Positions 7,814 to 16,352 of a stretch of DNA of 36,401 nt are shown here, one piece after another. Under the pieces are notes generated by a model that had not been told where the DNA came from, did no database searches, and saw only the letters and a list, made by a program, of their open reading frames with translations. Made by a program: the position numbers and the translations under genes. Each line of letters begins with the position of its first letter. Within the stretch, counting starts at the first letter, position 1. The DNA comes from Rhodopila sp. (GTDB taxonomy: Bacteria; Pseudomonadota; Alphaproteobacteria; Acetobacterales; Acetobacteraceae), in contig JARLIN010000056.1 of the NCBI GenBank assembly GCA_031291715.1, positions 1 through 36,401 on the forward strand, in the 5' to 3' direction.

Positions 7814-9150
7814 GCCAGCCCTCCATGCGGGATCGGTAAGCCGAGGTTCTCCCGCAGCGTCGCCCCTGTGTAATCCTTGTGATACAGCCCACGCCGTTGC
7901 AGTTCGGGGATCACGTGTTTCACGAACTCCATATACGTCCCCGGCACATGAGTCGCGGCGATCACGAACCCGTCGCAAACCCCGGTGCTGAACCATTCCT
8001 CCAGCCCATCCGCCACTTCTTTCGGGCCGCCGACGAACGGCTTGTTCGGGCGAGCCCGATGGCTGAACGTCACGAAATCGCGCGGCGTCGGGTTGCGGAT
8101 GCCACTCGCCTTCAACACCCGGTCCCGCATCGACTGTGTGCCCGAGATTCCATCCAGCTCCGCGTCGGTGAACGGCTCATCAAGCCCCTTGCTGGCGAAA
8201 TCGAAATTCATCGCCTCGGACAGCAGGGACAGCGCATCCTCATCCGTCGCCAGGGTCTCGATCAGCGCCATCTTGTCCTCCGCCTCGGCCTTCGTTTCGG
8301 CCGCAACGACATAGGCGGATGGGGTAATCGATAAATGGGCAGGGTCCCGACCCAGCCGCTCCGCTTCCGCCTTCAATTCGCGGTAGGTCTGCCGCCCATG
8401 TTCCAGGCTGACCGGCGTGCTGACGAATACCAGCTCTCCCCACCGGGCGCAGAACTGCTTGCCGCGCCCGCTCTGCCCCGCCTGGATGATCACAGGATGC
8501 CCCTGCTTCGACCGCGGCACGGTGAACGGCCCCCGCGACTTGAACCATTCCCCTTTATGGTCCAACCGCCGCACCTTGTCCGGATGCGCGAACAGCCCGG
8601 TCTTCTTGTCATGCACGATCGCGTCGTCGTCCCAGGAATTCCAGTGCCCCAGCACCACCTCCATGAACTCATCGGCCCGGTCGTAACGAGAATCATGTTC
8701 CAGATGCTCGTCCTTTCCCATGTTCAGCGCTTCGCCGTCGTTCATCGACGTGACCACGTTCCATGCCGCACGTCCCTCGGTCATCAGGTCCAGCGTTGCG
8801 AACGTCCGCGCCACATCGAACGGCTCGTAATATGTCGTTGACCGCGTCGCCCCGAGCCCCAGCCGCTTCGTTGCCATACCCATCACCGTCAGCACGGTGA
8901 CAGGGTCCATCTTCACGCAGCGAATACCGTGCTCCACCGTATGCCGATGGTCATTGCCGTAACGGTCCGGCATCGCGAGCCGATCGTCGAAGAACCCGAC
9001 GTGGAACTTCCCTTCCTCCAACACGCGGCCGATGGTCTGATAGTAGTCGGCGGAGGTCGAGTCTTCCCGCGAGTCAGGATGCCGCCAGGAACTTACCAAG
9101 TTCGTGCAATTCTGGGCTTGCAGGAAGCCCACCATCACCATCTGCCGCAT
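7810..9150 (-). CDS. NtaA/SnaA/DszA-type FMN-dependent monooxygenase
   Basis: A 446-residue LLM protein of the long-form class that includes nitrilotriacetate monooxygenase NtaA, pristinamycin IIA synthase SnaA and dibenzothiophene sulfone monooxygenase DszA. Visible segments are FLQAQNCTNLVSSWRHP near residue 9, KFHVGFFDDRLAMPDRYG near 48, a GRAAWNVVTSMNDGEALNMG block near 130, and PVIIQAGQSGRG near 218. Such enzymes use FMNH2 from a separate flavin reductase; none is encoded in the window. It follows the upstream LLM gene by 12 bases and overlaps the next one by 4 bases. Confidence 0.93.
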   Translation of the reverse strand: MRQMVMVGFLQAQNCTNLVSSWRHPDSREDSTSADYYQTIGRVLEEGKFHVGFFDDRLAMPDRYGNDHRHTVEHGIRCVKMDPVTVLTVMGMATKRLGLGATRSTTYYEPFDVARTFATLDLMTEGRAAWNVVTSMNDGEALNMGKDEHLEHDSRYDRADEFMEVVLGHWNSWDDDAIVHDKKTGLFAHPDKVRRLDHKGEWFKSRGPFTVPRSKQGHPVIIQAGQSGRGKQFCARWGELVFVSTPVSLEHGRQTYRELKAEAERLGRDPAHLSITPSAYVVAAETKAEAEDKMALIETLATDEDALSLLSEAMNFDFASKGLDEPFTDAELDGISGTQSMRDRVLKASGIRNPTPRDFVTFSHRARPNKPFVGGPKEVADGLEEWFSTGVCDGFVIAATHVPGTYMEFVKHVIPELQRRGLYHKDYTGATLRENLGLPIPHGGLA

Positions 9151-9162
9151 CGCGCTTTCTCC

Positions 9163-10395
9163 CTAACCGGCGGCGGTCATTCTCTCCTTCTCCGCCATAC
9201 GCTGCTTGAGCTGTTCCGGAGTCATCCGGACGATGTCCTCATTCTGGTGCGCGTACAGATCGTACCGATCCGTGTCGAGGTCTTCCAGAACGATACGTCC
9301 CGCCAGCACATCCTGCTTCCACGCATCCTGAGCCGCCTGCCGGCCATGAAACTCCGGCATCACTTCCCGGGCGAACAGGTCCAGGCTTTCGCAGATATCC
9401 TGATGACTGGTTTTTCCCGCCTGGTTCAGCAAGATCACCTGATCGACATGCGCCTCCTCGAACTGTCGCAGACGCTTGCGGATGGTCTCGGGCGACCCGA
9501 TCAACCCGTTTCGGAGCGCCACCTGGGCCTTCTCGCTATGACGCCAGTCCTGATACTCCCGCCACAGGTCGCCCTTGCCCGGCGCATCCACACCCTTCCG
9601 GCCATAGTGCGACAGCGCGAAGATAAAGAACGTCCAGCCCGCGGCTTTCTCCAGCGCTTCCTCATCGGTTGGCGCGCACATGAAGCCGTTGACGATCGCC
9701 ACGTTCGGATTGGTCGCGTAATCCGTCAGCCGCCGGGGCTGATGCAGGTACATGTTATAATACTTATGTACCCAGGCCTTCGCTGCGTCCGGGGACACAA
9801 AACTGAATCCCAGCGCGCCCATGCCCCACTGCCCGGCCTCACCGATCGTGCGGATGTTGGAGCATGCGACCCACAGCGGCGGATGTGGCTTCTGATACGG
9901 CTTCGGCACGACATTGCGCGCCGGGAAGTCGTGATATTTCCCGTGAAACTCCCAGCTGTCCTGGGTGAACATCGGGATGATCGCCTGCACCGCCTCTTCC
10001 CACCGGTCCCGCTTGTCGCGCACCCGCACACCGAACGGATGCAGCTCGGCCGGGCCGGCGCCTTCGCCCATACCCAGTTCCACCCGCCCGCCGGAGATCA
10101 GGTCCAAGGTCGCCACCCGCTCCGCCACGCGATGCGGCTGATTGGTCGTCAACTGAATGATGCCATGCCCCAGCCGGATGTTCTTCGTCCGCTGACTGGC
10201 TGCCGCCAGGAACACTTCCGGTGATGCGGAGTGCGAATACTCCTCCAGGAAGTGATGCTCGACCTCCCATATGTAATCGTAGCCCAGCTTATCCGCGAGT
10301 TCGACCTGGGTCAGGGAATTCTGGAACAGCTCATATTCGCTGTTCGCCGTCCACGGGCGGGGCAATTGATGTTCATAGAAGACCCCGAATTTCAT
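9163..10395 (-). CDS. LLM class flavin-dependent oxidoreductase, bacterial luciferase/limonene monooxygenase-like
   Basis: A 410-residue LLM protein, first gene of the four-gene minus-strand operon. It starts MKFGVFYEHQLPRPW and carries DYIWEVEHHFLEEYSHS near residues 40-56, the LuxA-like His-rich segment. A GGRVELGMGEGAGPAELHPFG block follows near 105-125, with PPLWVACSN near 180. The group resembles LuxA-like and limonene 1,2-monooxygenase-like proteins, which insert oxygen using reduced FMN. A GAGGGGGAAAG Shine-Dalgarno region precedes the ATG. It is divergent from the beta-propeller gene; the shared 123-base gap should contain both promoters. Confidence 0.92.
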   Translation of the reverse strand: MKFGVFYEHQLPRPWTANSEYELFQNSLTQVELADKLGYDYIWEVEHHFLEEYSHSASPEVFLAAASQRTKNIRLGHGIIQLTTNQPHRVAERVATLDLISGGRVELGMGEGAGPAELHPFGVRVRDKRDRWEEAVQAIIPMFTQDSWEFHGKYHDFPARNVVPKPYQKPHPPLWVACSNIRTIGEAGQWGMGALGFSFVSPDAAKAWVHKYYNMYLHQPRRLTDYATNPNVAIVNGFMCAPTDEEALEKAAGWTFFIFALSHYGRKGVDAPGKGDLWREYQDWRHSEKAQVALRNGLIGSPETIRKRLRQFEEAHVDQVILLNQAGKTSHQDICESLDLFAREVMPEFHGRQAAQDAWKQDVLAGRIVLEDLDTDRYDLYAHQNEDIVRMTPEQLKQRMAEKERMTAAG

Positions 10396-10518
10396 CGACT
10401 TTCCCCCTCAAGATCGCTTTCCTGGACGCTTGCAGACCCCCCTTGCAGCGTCAAGGTTGCGCCGCCCCGGCCGGTCGCCTAGCCTGATCGGAACAATAAA
10501 CCAAAGGGGAGACGGACC

Positions 10519-11676
10519 ATGAACATGCGCGCGGCGTTGTTGATGTCTTGCGGGCTTCTGGTGGCGACACCAGCCCTTGCCTCCGTCAACGACATCCTGA
10601 TTGGCCTGGACGAGAAGATCACCTACGACGCCAACGGCCAGGTGAATGGACCGCCCGGCAAGGACGCCGTGCTGGTCATGGATGTCTCCAACCCCGCCAA
10701 GCCCCGTATCCGCGGGTCCCTGCCCCTGATGAACTCCCTGCTTGGTCCGCCGACCAACCTGCAGATCACGCCGGACGGGAAACTGGGGCTGGTGGCGAAC
10801 TCCGTGGTGATGAACCAGGACGGCGGCGCCTGGAAGACCGCGCCGGACAACAAACTGTTCGTGATCGACCTGACCGCCAATCCGCCGAAACTGGCCGATA
10901 CTGTCACCGTGGGCATGCAGCCCTCCGGCATGGCGATCTCCCACAAGGGCGACCTGGCCCTCATTGCGAACCGCAATGGCAAGAGCGTCTCCGTCCTGTC
11001 TATCCAAAATGGCGTCGTCAAGTCGCTCGGCGACGTCCCGCTGGAGCAGGAAGCCGCGGCGGTGGTCATCTCACCGGACGGCAAACGCGCCTTCGTCTGC
11101 CTCAACCTGGTCAACAGGATCGCTGTGCTGAGCATCGACGGCCAGAAGGTGACCTACGACAAGTCGATGGACATTCCGGCCGCGCTCAACCCCTATAACA
11201 TCGACATCACGCCCGACGGCAAATACGTCATCGCCTCCAACACCGGCGCGCAGAAGAACAACGGCGACGCAGAGGTGATCATCGAGGCCACAGGCCCACA
11301 TCCGCACGTTGTCGGCCTGATGTCACCGGGTAACGGGCCGGAAGGCTTTGCCATCTCGCCCAACGGCAAATGGGCCGCGGCCCCGCTGCTGCTGGGCTCC
11401 GGGGCGAAAGATAACGATTGGTTCAAGACCAAGGGCGGTGAGTTGGTCGTCATGTCGATCGGACATGACGGCACACTGACAGTAACCGGCAAGGCGAAAC
11501 TCGGTGCGCTGCCAGAGGGCATTGCCTACAGCCCGAACAGCGAGTATATCTACGTCGGTAACTACATGGACAAGGACTTGCAGGTGTTCCGTGTGAGAGA
11601 CGGAAAGCCGGTCCAGGTCGGTTCCAATATCAAACTGCCTGGCCAGCCAGCGTCGATGCGCGGGACTGCGCGGTAG
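10519..11676 (+). CDS. Secreted YVTN/lactonase-like beta-propeller protein
   Basis: A 385-residue protein with a Sec signal peptide: MNMR, a hydrophobic core to about residue 18, and probable cleavage after ALA at 21. The mature part has at least six blade repeats built on xxxITPDGKxxLVAN, for example NLQITPDGK, AVVISPDGK, NIDITPDGK and GFAISPNGK. This is the pattern of 6-phosphogluconolactonase-like and YVTN surface or periplasmic beta-propellers. GGGGAG lies 7 bases before the ATG. It is divergent from the LLM operon, so it may process or sense an extracellular substrate of that pathway; that link is inference. Enzymatic activity is not certain for this fold. Confidence 0.85.
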   Translation: MNMRAALLMSCGLLVATPALASVNDILIGLDEKITYDANGQVNGPPGKDAVLVMDVSNPAKPRIRGSLPLMNSLLGPPTNLQITPDGKLGLVANSVVMNQDGGAWKTAPDNKLFVIDLTANPPKLADTVTVGMQPSGMAISHKGDLALIANRNGKSVSVLSIQNGVVKSLGDVPLEQEAAAVVISPDGKRAFVCLNLVNRIAVLSIDGQKVTYDKSMDIPAALNPYNIDITPDGKYVIASNTGAQKNNGDAEVIIEATGPHPHVVGLMSPGNGPEGFAISPNGKWAAAPLLLGSGAKDNDWFKTKGGELVVMSIGHDGTLTVTGKAKLGALPEGIAYSPNSEYIYVGNYMDKDLQVFRVRDGKPVQVGSNIKLPGQPASMRGTAR

Positions 11677-11740
11677 CTCCAACTCGCCATCTCCGGGCGA
11701 AGACCTGGGGATCCCCACAAACACTGGTGTGTAGACGGGT

Positions 11741-11761
11741 GCCCGGGTCAAGCCCGGGCAG
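11741..11761. terminator. GC-rich perfect hairpin between convergent genes
   Basis: TGCCCGGG and CCCGGGCA form perfect 8-base arms around a TCAAG loop. It lies between the stops of the beta-propeller gene (11676) and the SDR gene (11778), where a two-way terminator would be expected. There is no T-run, so it could equally be a dispersed palindrome. Confidence 0.5.
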
Positions 11762-11777
11762 GACGAAATAGCCCCCC

Positions 11778-12524
11778 CTACAGCAACTGCCCCCCATCCA
11801 CCACGATCGTCTGCCCGGTCACCCACGACGCGAGCGGGGAGGCCAGGAACATCACCACATTCGCCACTTCCTCCGGCGTACCCAGCCGGCCGAACGGGAT
11901 CGAGTTCAATACGGCCCCATATAGCTTCGGGTTATCCGTCTTCCGCCGGTCCCAGACACCGCCGGGAAACTCGATCGATCCGGGTGCGATCCCGTTCACC
12001 CTGATCCCGCTGCGCGCGTACATCGCCGCCTGCGTGTTGGTGTAATGGATCACCGCCGCCTTGATCGCCCCGTATGGAGGCTGCCTCGCCGCCGCCCGCA
12101 ATGCGGAAATCGAGGAGGTGTTGACCACACTCCCCTTCGACGCCTTCAGGAACGGCAACGCCGCCTGAGTCGCGTGCACGATCGCCATCATGTCGATCGC
12201 CAGACTGGCCATCCAGGCGGCCTCGTCATCCGCCGATCCGAACGCCGACGCATTGTTCACCAGCACGTCGACCCCACCCAGCGCCGCCGCCGCCTCAGCG
12301 ATATAGGCCTCGATCGCCTCCGCATTCCCCAGATCGACCGACGCCGCATGCGCCTTATGGCCGTGCGCCGCGATCTCGGCTCTCGTCTTCTCCAGCGCCT
12401 CCGCGCCACGCGCGCAAATCGAAACGTCGGCGCCGCTGGCAGCCAGGCCGAGAGCGATGGCACGTCCGATGCCGCGACTACCACCACAGATGATGGCCTT
12501 GCGGCCGGCGAAGTCGATGTTCAT
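11778..12524 (-). CDS. SDR family oxidoreductase
   Basis: A 248-residue classical SDR. The cofactor loop reads CGGSRGIG (residues 13-20), the catalytic Ser lies in NTSSISA, and the Tyr/Lys pair is YGAIK. The C-terminus VTGQTIVVDGGQLL is typical of 3-ketoacyl-reductase-like members. Its ATG overlaps the stop of the upstream carboxypeptidase gene as ATGA, and GGGAGG sits just upstream. The two genes therefore form an operon, though a cytosolic SDR with a secreted peptidase is an odd functional pair. Confidence 0.92.
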   Translation of the reverse strand: MNIDFAGRKAIICGGSRGIGRAIALGLAASGADVSICARGAEALEKTRAEIAAHGHKAHAASVDLGNAEAIEAYIAEAAAALGGVDVLVNNASAFGSADDEAAWMASLAIDMMAIVHATQAALPFLKASKGSVVNTSSISALRAAARQPPYGAIKAAVIHYTNTQAAMYARSGIRVNGIAPGSIEFPGGVWDRRKTDNPKLYGAVLNSIPFGRLGTPEEVANVVMFLASPLASWVTGQTIVVDGGQLL

Positions 12525-14014
12525 CGCGTTCCTCCCGTTGCGGTTGCCGTATCGAACACCGCTTTGGCGTCATCGCGCAACGCGGCCCGCGACGAATCAC
12601 CAAAATAGAACATGTGCCCACCCGGATAGGCCCGCAGCTCGATCGGTGCCGCGCCATCCAGCGCGGGCAGCATCCGCAGCATACGCGCCGTGCCGAAATA
12701 CGGCGTGCGCAGGTCGAACAGCCCATGCGCGATCAGCACACGCATATGCGGATCGACAGATCGTGCCGCCTGCAGCGCGCTCAGCGACTCCGGCCTGCCC
12801 ATCCCGTGGCCCCAGTCCCAGGCCTCGAACGCGGCATCGTTCGACAGGTGGTAAACCAGGTCCGGCCGCCAGTTCAGCTTGTCGGCATAGACCGCCAGCA
12901 TCGCGCTGGTTACCGGCGCGGCGAACCCGTCCAGCACCGGATCTGGGAACTGGCTGGACAATTGCCGAGGCGTCGGATTCGGACGCATGATCGTTCCGTC
13001 GTAGACACTGCCGACCCGGCCCGAAACCAGTGACTGCTGAAACACGCGCGCGTCCAATCGTCCGCGCATCCGGCGCACCAACGCCGGATCGAGCCCGGTC
13101 AGGCTGGCGACCCGCGCCGTCAGCCGGTCAATTGCCGTCGCATCCTGTTCGCCACGCAGCATATCAACCAAATAATCGCCGGCGGCATATGCCTCGACAT
13201 CCGCCATGTCGGTCCGCGCGACCGGCCCGCGCTGCGCGCGAGCCACCGCGACCTCCGACGGCAGCAGGTCGGCCCAGCTCAGCGGATCGGCGAAACCGCT
13301 CTCGTCGTGCGAGTCGAGCAGCGGCGACAGCAGCACCAGACCGCTGATGCCGACGCCTTCATCCGCTTGCAGCTTGCGCGCCAGCCGAGGGCCGCGGAAC
13401 CCGCCATAGCTTTCCCCCACGATGTATTTCGGCGACACGATCCGGCCGCTGTGGTCCAGCCAGCGGCGGATCACTTCCGCCAGCGTGTCGATATCGCCGC
13501 CGACGGACCATAGCCGCCGGCGCGCGTCGGCGTCCGTTGCCAGGATTCGGGAGTAGCCCGTGCCCGGCGGATCGATGAACACCAGGTCGGTGAAACCCAA
13601 CCAGGTTTCGGCATTCGGAACCGGCACCGCCGGCGCCGATGGACCATCCGTCCCCGGGTCGAGCCTGACCCGCCAGGGACCGATGGCACCCATCTGCAGC
13701 CAGGCGGAGGCCATTCCCGGCCCGCCATTGAACACGAACGTCACCGGTCGTGTAGCTACATCGGCACCCTCGGCCTGGTAGGCGACGAAGGCGATATCCG
13801 CCAGAGGTGCGTCCTTACCGTCCCGCAACCGGATACTGCCCGCAGTTGCAGTGAATCGCAGGATGCGTCCCGGCAGGTCCAACACCTGATGGGTCGTGAC
13901 ATCCGCCGGCAAATGCATGACCTCCGGCTCGTGCGGCGTATCGGCCCGCTGGGCATGGGCCGAACCGATGAGAACCCACGCCAGCCCGACAAACGCGAGA
14001 AAAACCTGTTTCAT
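12521..14014 (-). CDS. Secreted S10 family serine carboxypeptidase
   Basis: A 497-residue alpha/beta-hydrolase with a Sec signal peptide (MKQVFLAFVGLAWVLIG, then SAHA, cleavage near residue 21). Family marks are FVFNGGPGMASAW (oxyanion region), FIDPPGTGYS, the nucleophile elbow GESYGG with Ser202, an Asp in GLFDLRTPYFGT near 420, and PGGHMF with His467. S10 enzymes remove C-terminal residues from peptides; bacterial homologues of this length are exported. Two TTACGTTACA direct repeats lie directly upstream of the start and may be an operator. The gene overlaps the downstream SDR start by 4 bases. Confidence 0.92.
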   Translation of the reverse strand: MKQVFLAFVGLAWVLIGSAHAQRADTPHEPEVMHLPADVTTHQVLDLPGRILRFTATAGSIRLRDGKDAPLADIAFVAYQAEGADVATRPVTFVFNGGPGMASAWLQMGAIGPWRVRLDPGTDGPSAPAVPVPNAETWLGFTDLVFIDPPGTGYSRILATDADARRRLWSVGGDIDTLAEVIRRWLDHSGRIVSPKYIVGESYGGFRGPRLARKLQADEGVGISGLVLLSPLLDSHDESGFADPLSWADLLPSEVAVARAQRGPVARTDMADVEAYAAGDYLVDMLRGEQDATAIDRLTARVASLTGLDPALVRRMRGRLDARVFQQSLVSGRVGSVYDGTIMRPNPTPRQLSSQFPDPVLDGFAAPVTSAMLAVYADKLNWRPDLVYHLSNDAAFEAWDWGHGMGRPESLSALQAARSVDPHMRVLIAHGLFDLRTPYFGTARMLRMLPALDGAAPIELRAYPGGHMFYFGDSSRAALRDDAKAVFDTATATGGTR

Positions 14015-14024
14015 AGGCGGACCA

Positions 14025-14058
14025 TTACGTTACATCTGTCAATCGGAGTTACGTTACA
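14025..14058. promoter_or_regulatory. Tandem TTACGTTACA direct repeats, candidate operator
   Basis: TTACGTTACA occurs at 14025-14034 and again at 14049-14058, 24 bases apart, each followed by a similar xxxGTCA tail. The pair lies within 45 bases of the carboxypeptidase start, in the 140-base divergent gap to the sulfotransferase. Repeats of this kind are typical of TetR-type operators. No matching regulator gene is in the window. Confidence 0.4.
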
Positions 14059-14154
14059 GTCCGTCAGGGCAAAACAAAAGCGCGCGAAGTCAGCGCCTCC
14101 AGCATGGCCTTATGATTCCAACTGGCGCAAAGAGGAGTTGCGTTCCCCCCGTCG

Positions 14155-15216
14155 ATGAAGCAGCAGCAAATCATGCTCGGCACCGCCCCTGCCCGCAGAC
14201 ATGGATTTTCTTTGGCAGATCAAACGGAATCATCCGGCGCTCGGGCACGAACCGATCGATGGAACCACCTCGCGGCGTCGGCCATATTGGTGTTGGGATC
14301 TCCGCGCTCGGGAACGACATGGCTGGCGAAGATATTCGATAGTCATCCCGAAATCCTCTACCGGCATGAACCGGACGAATTGGCACTGGCGAACCCCGAG
14401 CTCGATCCGGCAAGCCAGGTCCGGGAATGGCTTCGCCAGCGCGGTCTGCGCGTCGCGGCCAAGCGCCCCAACTTCCAAAAATCCTGGCGTCCGGCCACCT
14501 TTGACACGTCACGGAGGACGCTGGCAGCGATGCTGGCGGTCGCGCAGCGGTTGCCGCTGACGTCTAGCATCGCCGAACGGATCGGCCTGCCGGATCTTGT
14601 CGCGCCAGACCAGTGGCGGTCCATTCGCGCCGCGATCAAGTTGGTGAACTGGGACGGAACACGCGTTGCCAGAACGATGCCGGACACGCGCTGCGTTTTC
14701 ATCATGCGCCACCCCTGTGGTCAGATCGCCTCCCTGATGGCCGGATTGGCGGCCAGGCATTTCGCCCGGGCGGCTGATGAGTCCGGGGCGCCGGTACAAA
14801 TGGCCATGGCGGCCGCCTGCGCAGCCCGCCGCAACGTCGATGCGGCGACGTTCGCCACCCTGCCAGATGCCGCCAAATATGCCTGGGCCTGGCTGGCATT
14901 TAACGAACCGGCGGTCGAAAGGTTGCGCGACCTCCCCAATGCCAGAATCGTCATCTATGAAGATCTTTGCCAGCAGCCGGAGGCAACGGCGCGAGACTTG
15001 TTTCGGTTCGCTGGCCTGAACTGGCACCCCCAGGTCGCGGCATTCCTGAGCGACAGCACCCAGCATGACCAGCCGGCCGGTTACTTCGACGTGTTTCGCA
15101 CGACCGGACTGGTCACCGATCGCTGGCGGCAAAACATGAGCCAGCAGGATCAGGACGCGGTGCGGGCCGTCGTTGCCACGTCTTCGCTCGCGCGCTGTTG
15201 GGCCGACCTGGCATAG
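14155..15216 (+). CDS. Sulfotransferase domain protein (PAPS-dependent)
   Basis: A 353-residue protein with the two PAPS-binding signatures: the 5'-phosphosulfate loop GSPRSGTTW at residues 48-56 and the 3'-phosphate motif VFIMRHPCGQIASLM near residues 181-195. A late IVIYEDL segment near residue 268 is also typical. Such enzymes move sulfate from PAPS to hydroxyl or amine groups of carbohydrates, lipids or small molecules. The start is uncertain: the best ribosome-site-like purines (GAGGAG) lie about 18 bases before this ATG, and residues 1-40 show little conservation, so translation may begin further in. The last 67 bases overlap the convergent hypothetical gene. Confidence 0.85.
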   Translation: MKQQQIMLGTAPARRHGFSLADQTESSGARARTDRWNHLAASAILVLGSPRSGTTWLAKIFDSHPEILYRHEPDELALANPELDPASQVREWLRQRGLRVAAKRPNFQKSWRPATFDTSRRTLAAMLAVAQRLPLTSSIAERIGLPDLVAPDQWRSIRAAIKLVNWDGTRVARTMPDTRCVFIMRHPCGQIASLMAGLAARHFARAADESGAPVQMAMAAACAARRNVDAATFATLPDAAKYAWAWLAFNEPAVERLRDLPNARIVIYEDLCQQPEATARDLFRFAGLNWHPQVAAFLSDSTQHDQPAGYFDVFRTTGLVTDRWRQNMSQQDQDAVRAVVATSSLARCWADLA

Positions 15217-16100
15217 CCGGATGCATAGACCTTCAGGCGGCGGGAGTCCCGGCGCGGCTCGACGTCTGCCTCGGGCTGTGAGGCATGGCCGAAGCGCCAG
15301 GCGATATCCTCACGGAATCGCATCAAGTTGGCCAGTCTGACCCGACGCGCATTCTGCTCTGCTTCCAGCAGCCGAGCGGTGCGCGGAGCGCACGAGAGGC
15401 GCGGCAACCGGTCCGGCGTCAGCATATCCACCAGCTCCCGCAGCAGCAGCCGACCGCGATTGGCCGGGGAAAAGCCGCCATGCACCCTGATCCGGCCCTG
15501 CTGGTCGGCGCGCGCCTGATACAGCAGCGCGTCATCCGCGAGCCAGGTGACGACCCCGTTGGCCGCGGGCTCAAGCGGCTGCCGCACCGCGCCTGTAAAG
15601 CTGTACCCTGAACCGGAGGTGCCATAGAAGCGCTCGGTGCAGAAATCCGACACCGGGACGCCGTCGATTGCATAGGCCGCGGTGATATCCTGGCACGGGG
15701 CGCAGACATCGATCAGGTATTCCACCGTACCCTGCCCGGGCATGCAGGACGGGCCCGGCCGCCGAACCGAGCCCGTGGGGTTGGCAAGCATGCGCAACAG
15801 CTCGTGACTCGCCGCGAGCGACCAGTTCGGCCCGTAAGGCACCACGATATAGGGCGTATCGTCACCACGGGTGCGGTGGAAACCGTTGGCATCTTCGGTT
15901 TCCAGCGTGTCCTGGACGATGACAGGAATGTACCCGGCCGGAATGGATTCGAACGAGACCGCCGTGACCACGACGCGGGCACCCCATTCCGGTGAGAAAT
16001 CGCGCGTGACCTGAGTCTGCAGGGCGGCAGCCACCCAGGCCAGTTCTTCCATGCGAATTTGGTCGGTCAGCGCGGTCAACGCGATGTAAGAAGGCAGCAT
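15150..16100 (-). CDS. Conserved hypothetical protein with zincin-like HE motif
   Basis: About 316 residues. It resembles a family of uncharacterised proteins starting MLPSYIAL, followed by VAAALQTQVTRDFSPEWG (residues 23-40) and a WSLAASHELLRMLANP block holding His99-Glu100. That HE pair, in a helix after a beta-strand, is reminiscent of zinc metallopeptidases, but no full HExxH is present and peptidase activity is not established. The start at 16100 is preceded by GGGGGA; an ATG at 16160 is also possible but has no ribosome site. The C-terminal about 22 codons lie inside the convergent sulfotransferase gene. No signal peptide is seen. Confidence 0.75.
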   Translation of the reverse strand: MLPSYIALTALTDQIRMEELAWVAAALQTQVTRDFSPEWGARVVVTAVSFESIPAGYIPVIVQDTLETEDANGFHRTRGDDTPYIVVPYGPNWSLAASHELLRMLANPTGSVRRPGPSCMPGQGTVEYLIDVCAPCQDITAAYAIDGVPVSDFCTERFYGTSGSGYSFTGAVRQPLEPAANGVVTWLADDALLYQARADQQGRIRVHGGFSPANRGRLLLRELVDMLTPDRLPRLSCAPRTARLLEAEQNARRVRLANLMRFREDIAWRFGHASQPEADVEPRRDSRRLKVYASGYARSAQQRASEDVATTARTAS

Positions 16101-16284
16101 TTCCTTGTCCCCCGCCGATCCTCGGATCGGCAATGGTGAGACTGGAATGGTTTCCGTCATGCCAACGTGATTTGGTCCGCTCCGAGGGCGTCGGCCATGA
16201 TCCCGTAAGCGGTGTTTGATGCGATGGCACCGCGACTCGCGCTGCGCCATCCCGCCATGCGCGTGTTACACGGGGGATTATTCA

Positions 16285-16296
16285 ACTATAGATAGT
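16285..16296. promoter_or_regulatory. Short palindrome in the flippase upstream region
   Basis: ACTATAGATAGT has perfect 5-base arms around AG and sits about 56 bases before the GTG start of the flippase gene, within the divergent gap to the zincin-like gene. It includes a TATAGA that could serve as a -10 element. A promoter or operator is plausible but unproven. Confidence 0.3.
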
Positions 16297-16352
16297 GACA
16301 CGGCCGGTCATCACACTGATCAGGTCCTATTCGTTCACGAGGCCACTCACCC

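Noticed and set aside
8929-10224. 431-codon plus-strand ORF
   Set aside because: Antisense shadow of two well-supported LLM genes with no recognisable motifs.
10424-10455. Hairpin and CTTGCAG direct repeat in the LLM/propeller divergent gap
   Set aside because: The stem is only six bases (GACGCT/AGCGTC) and the repeat only seven; too weak to call an operator.
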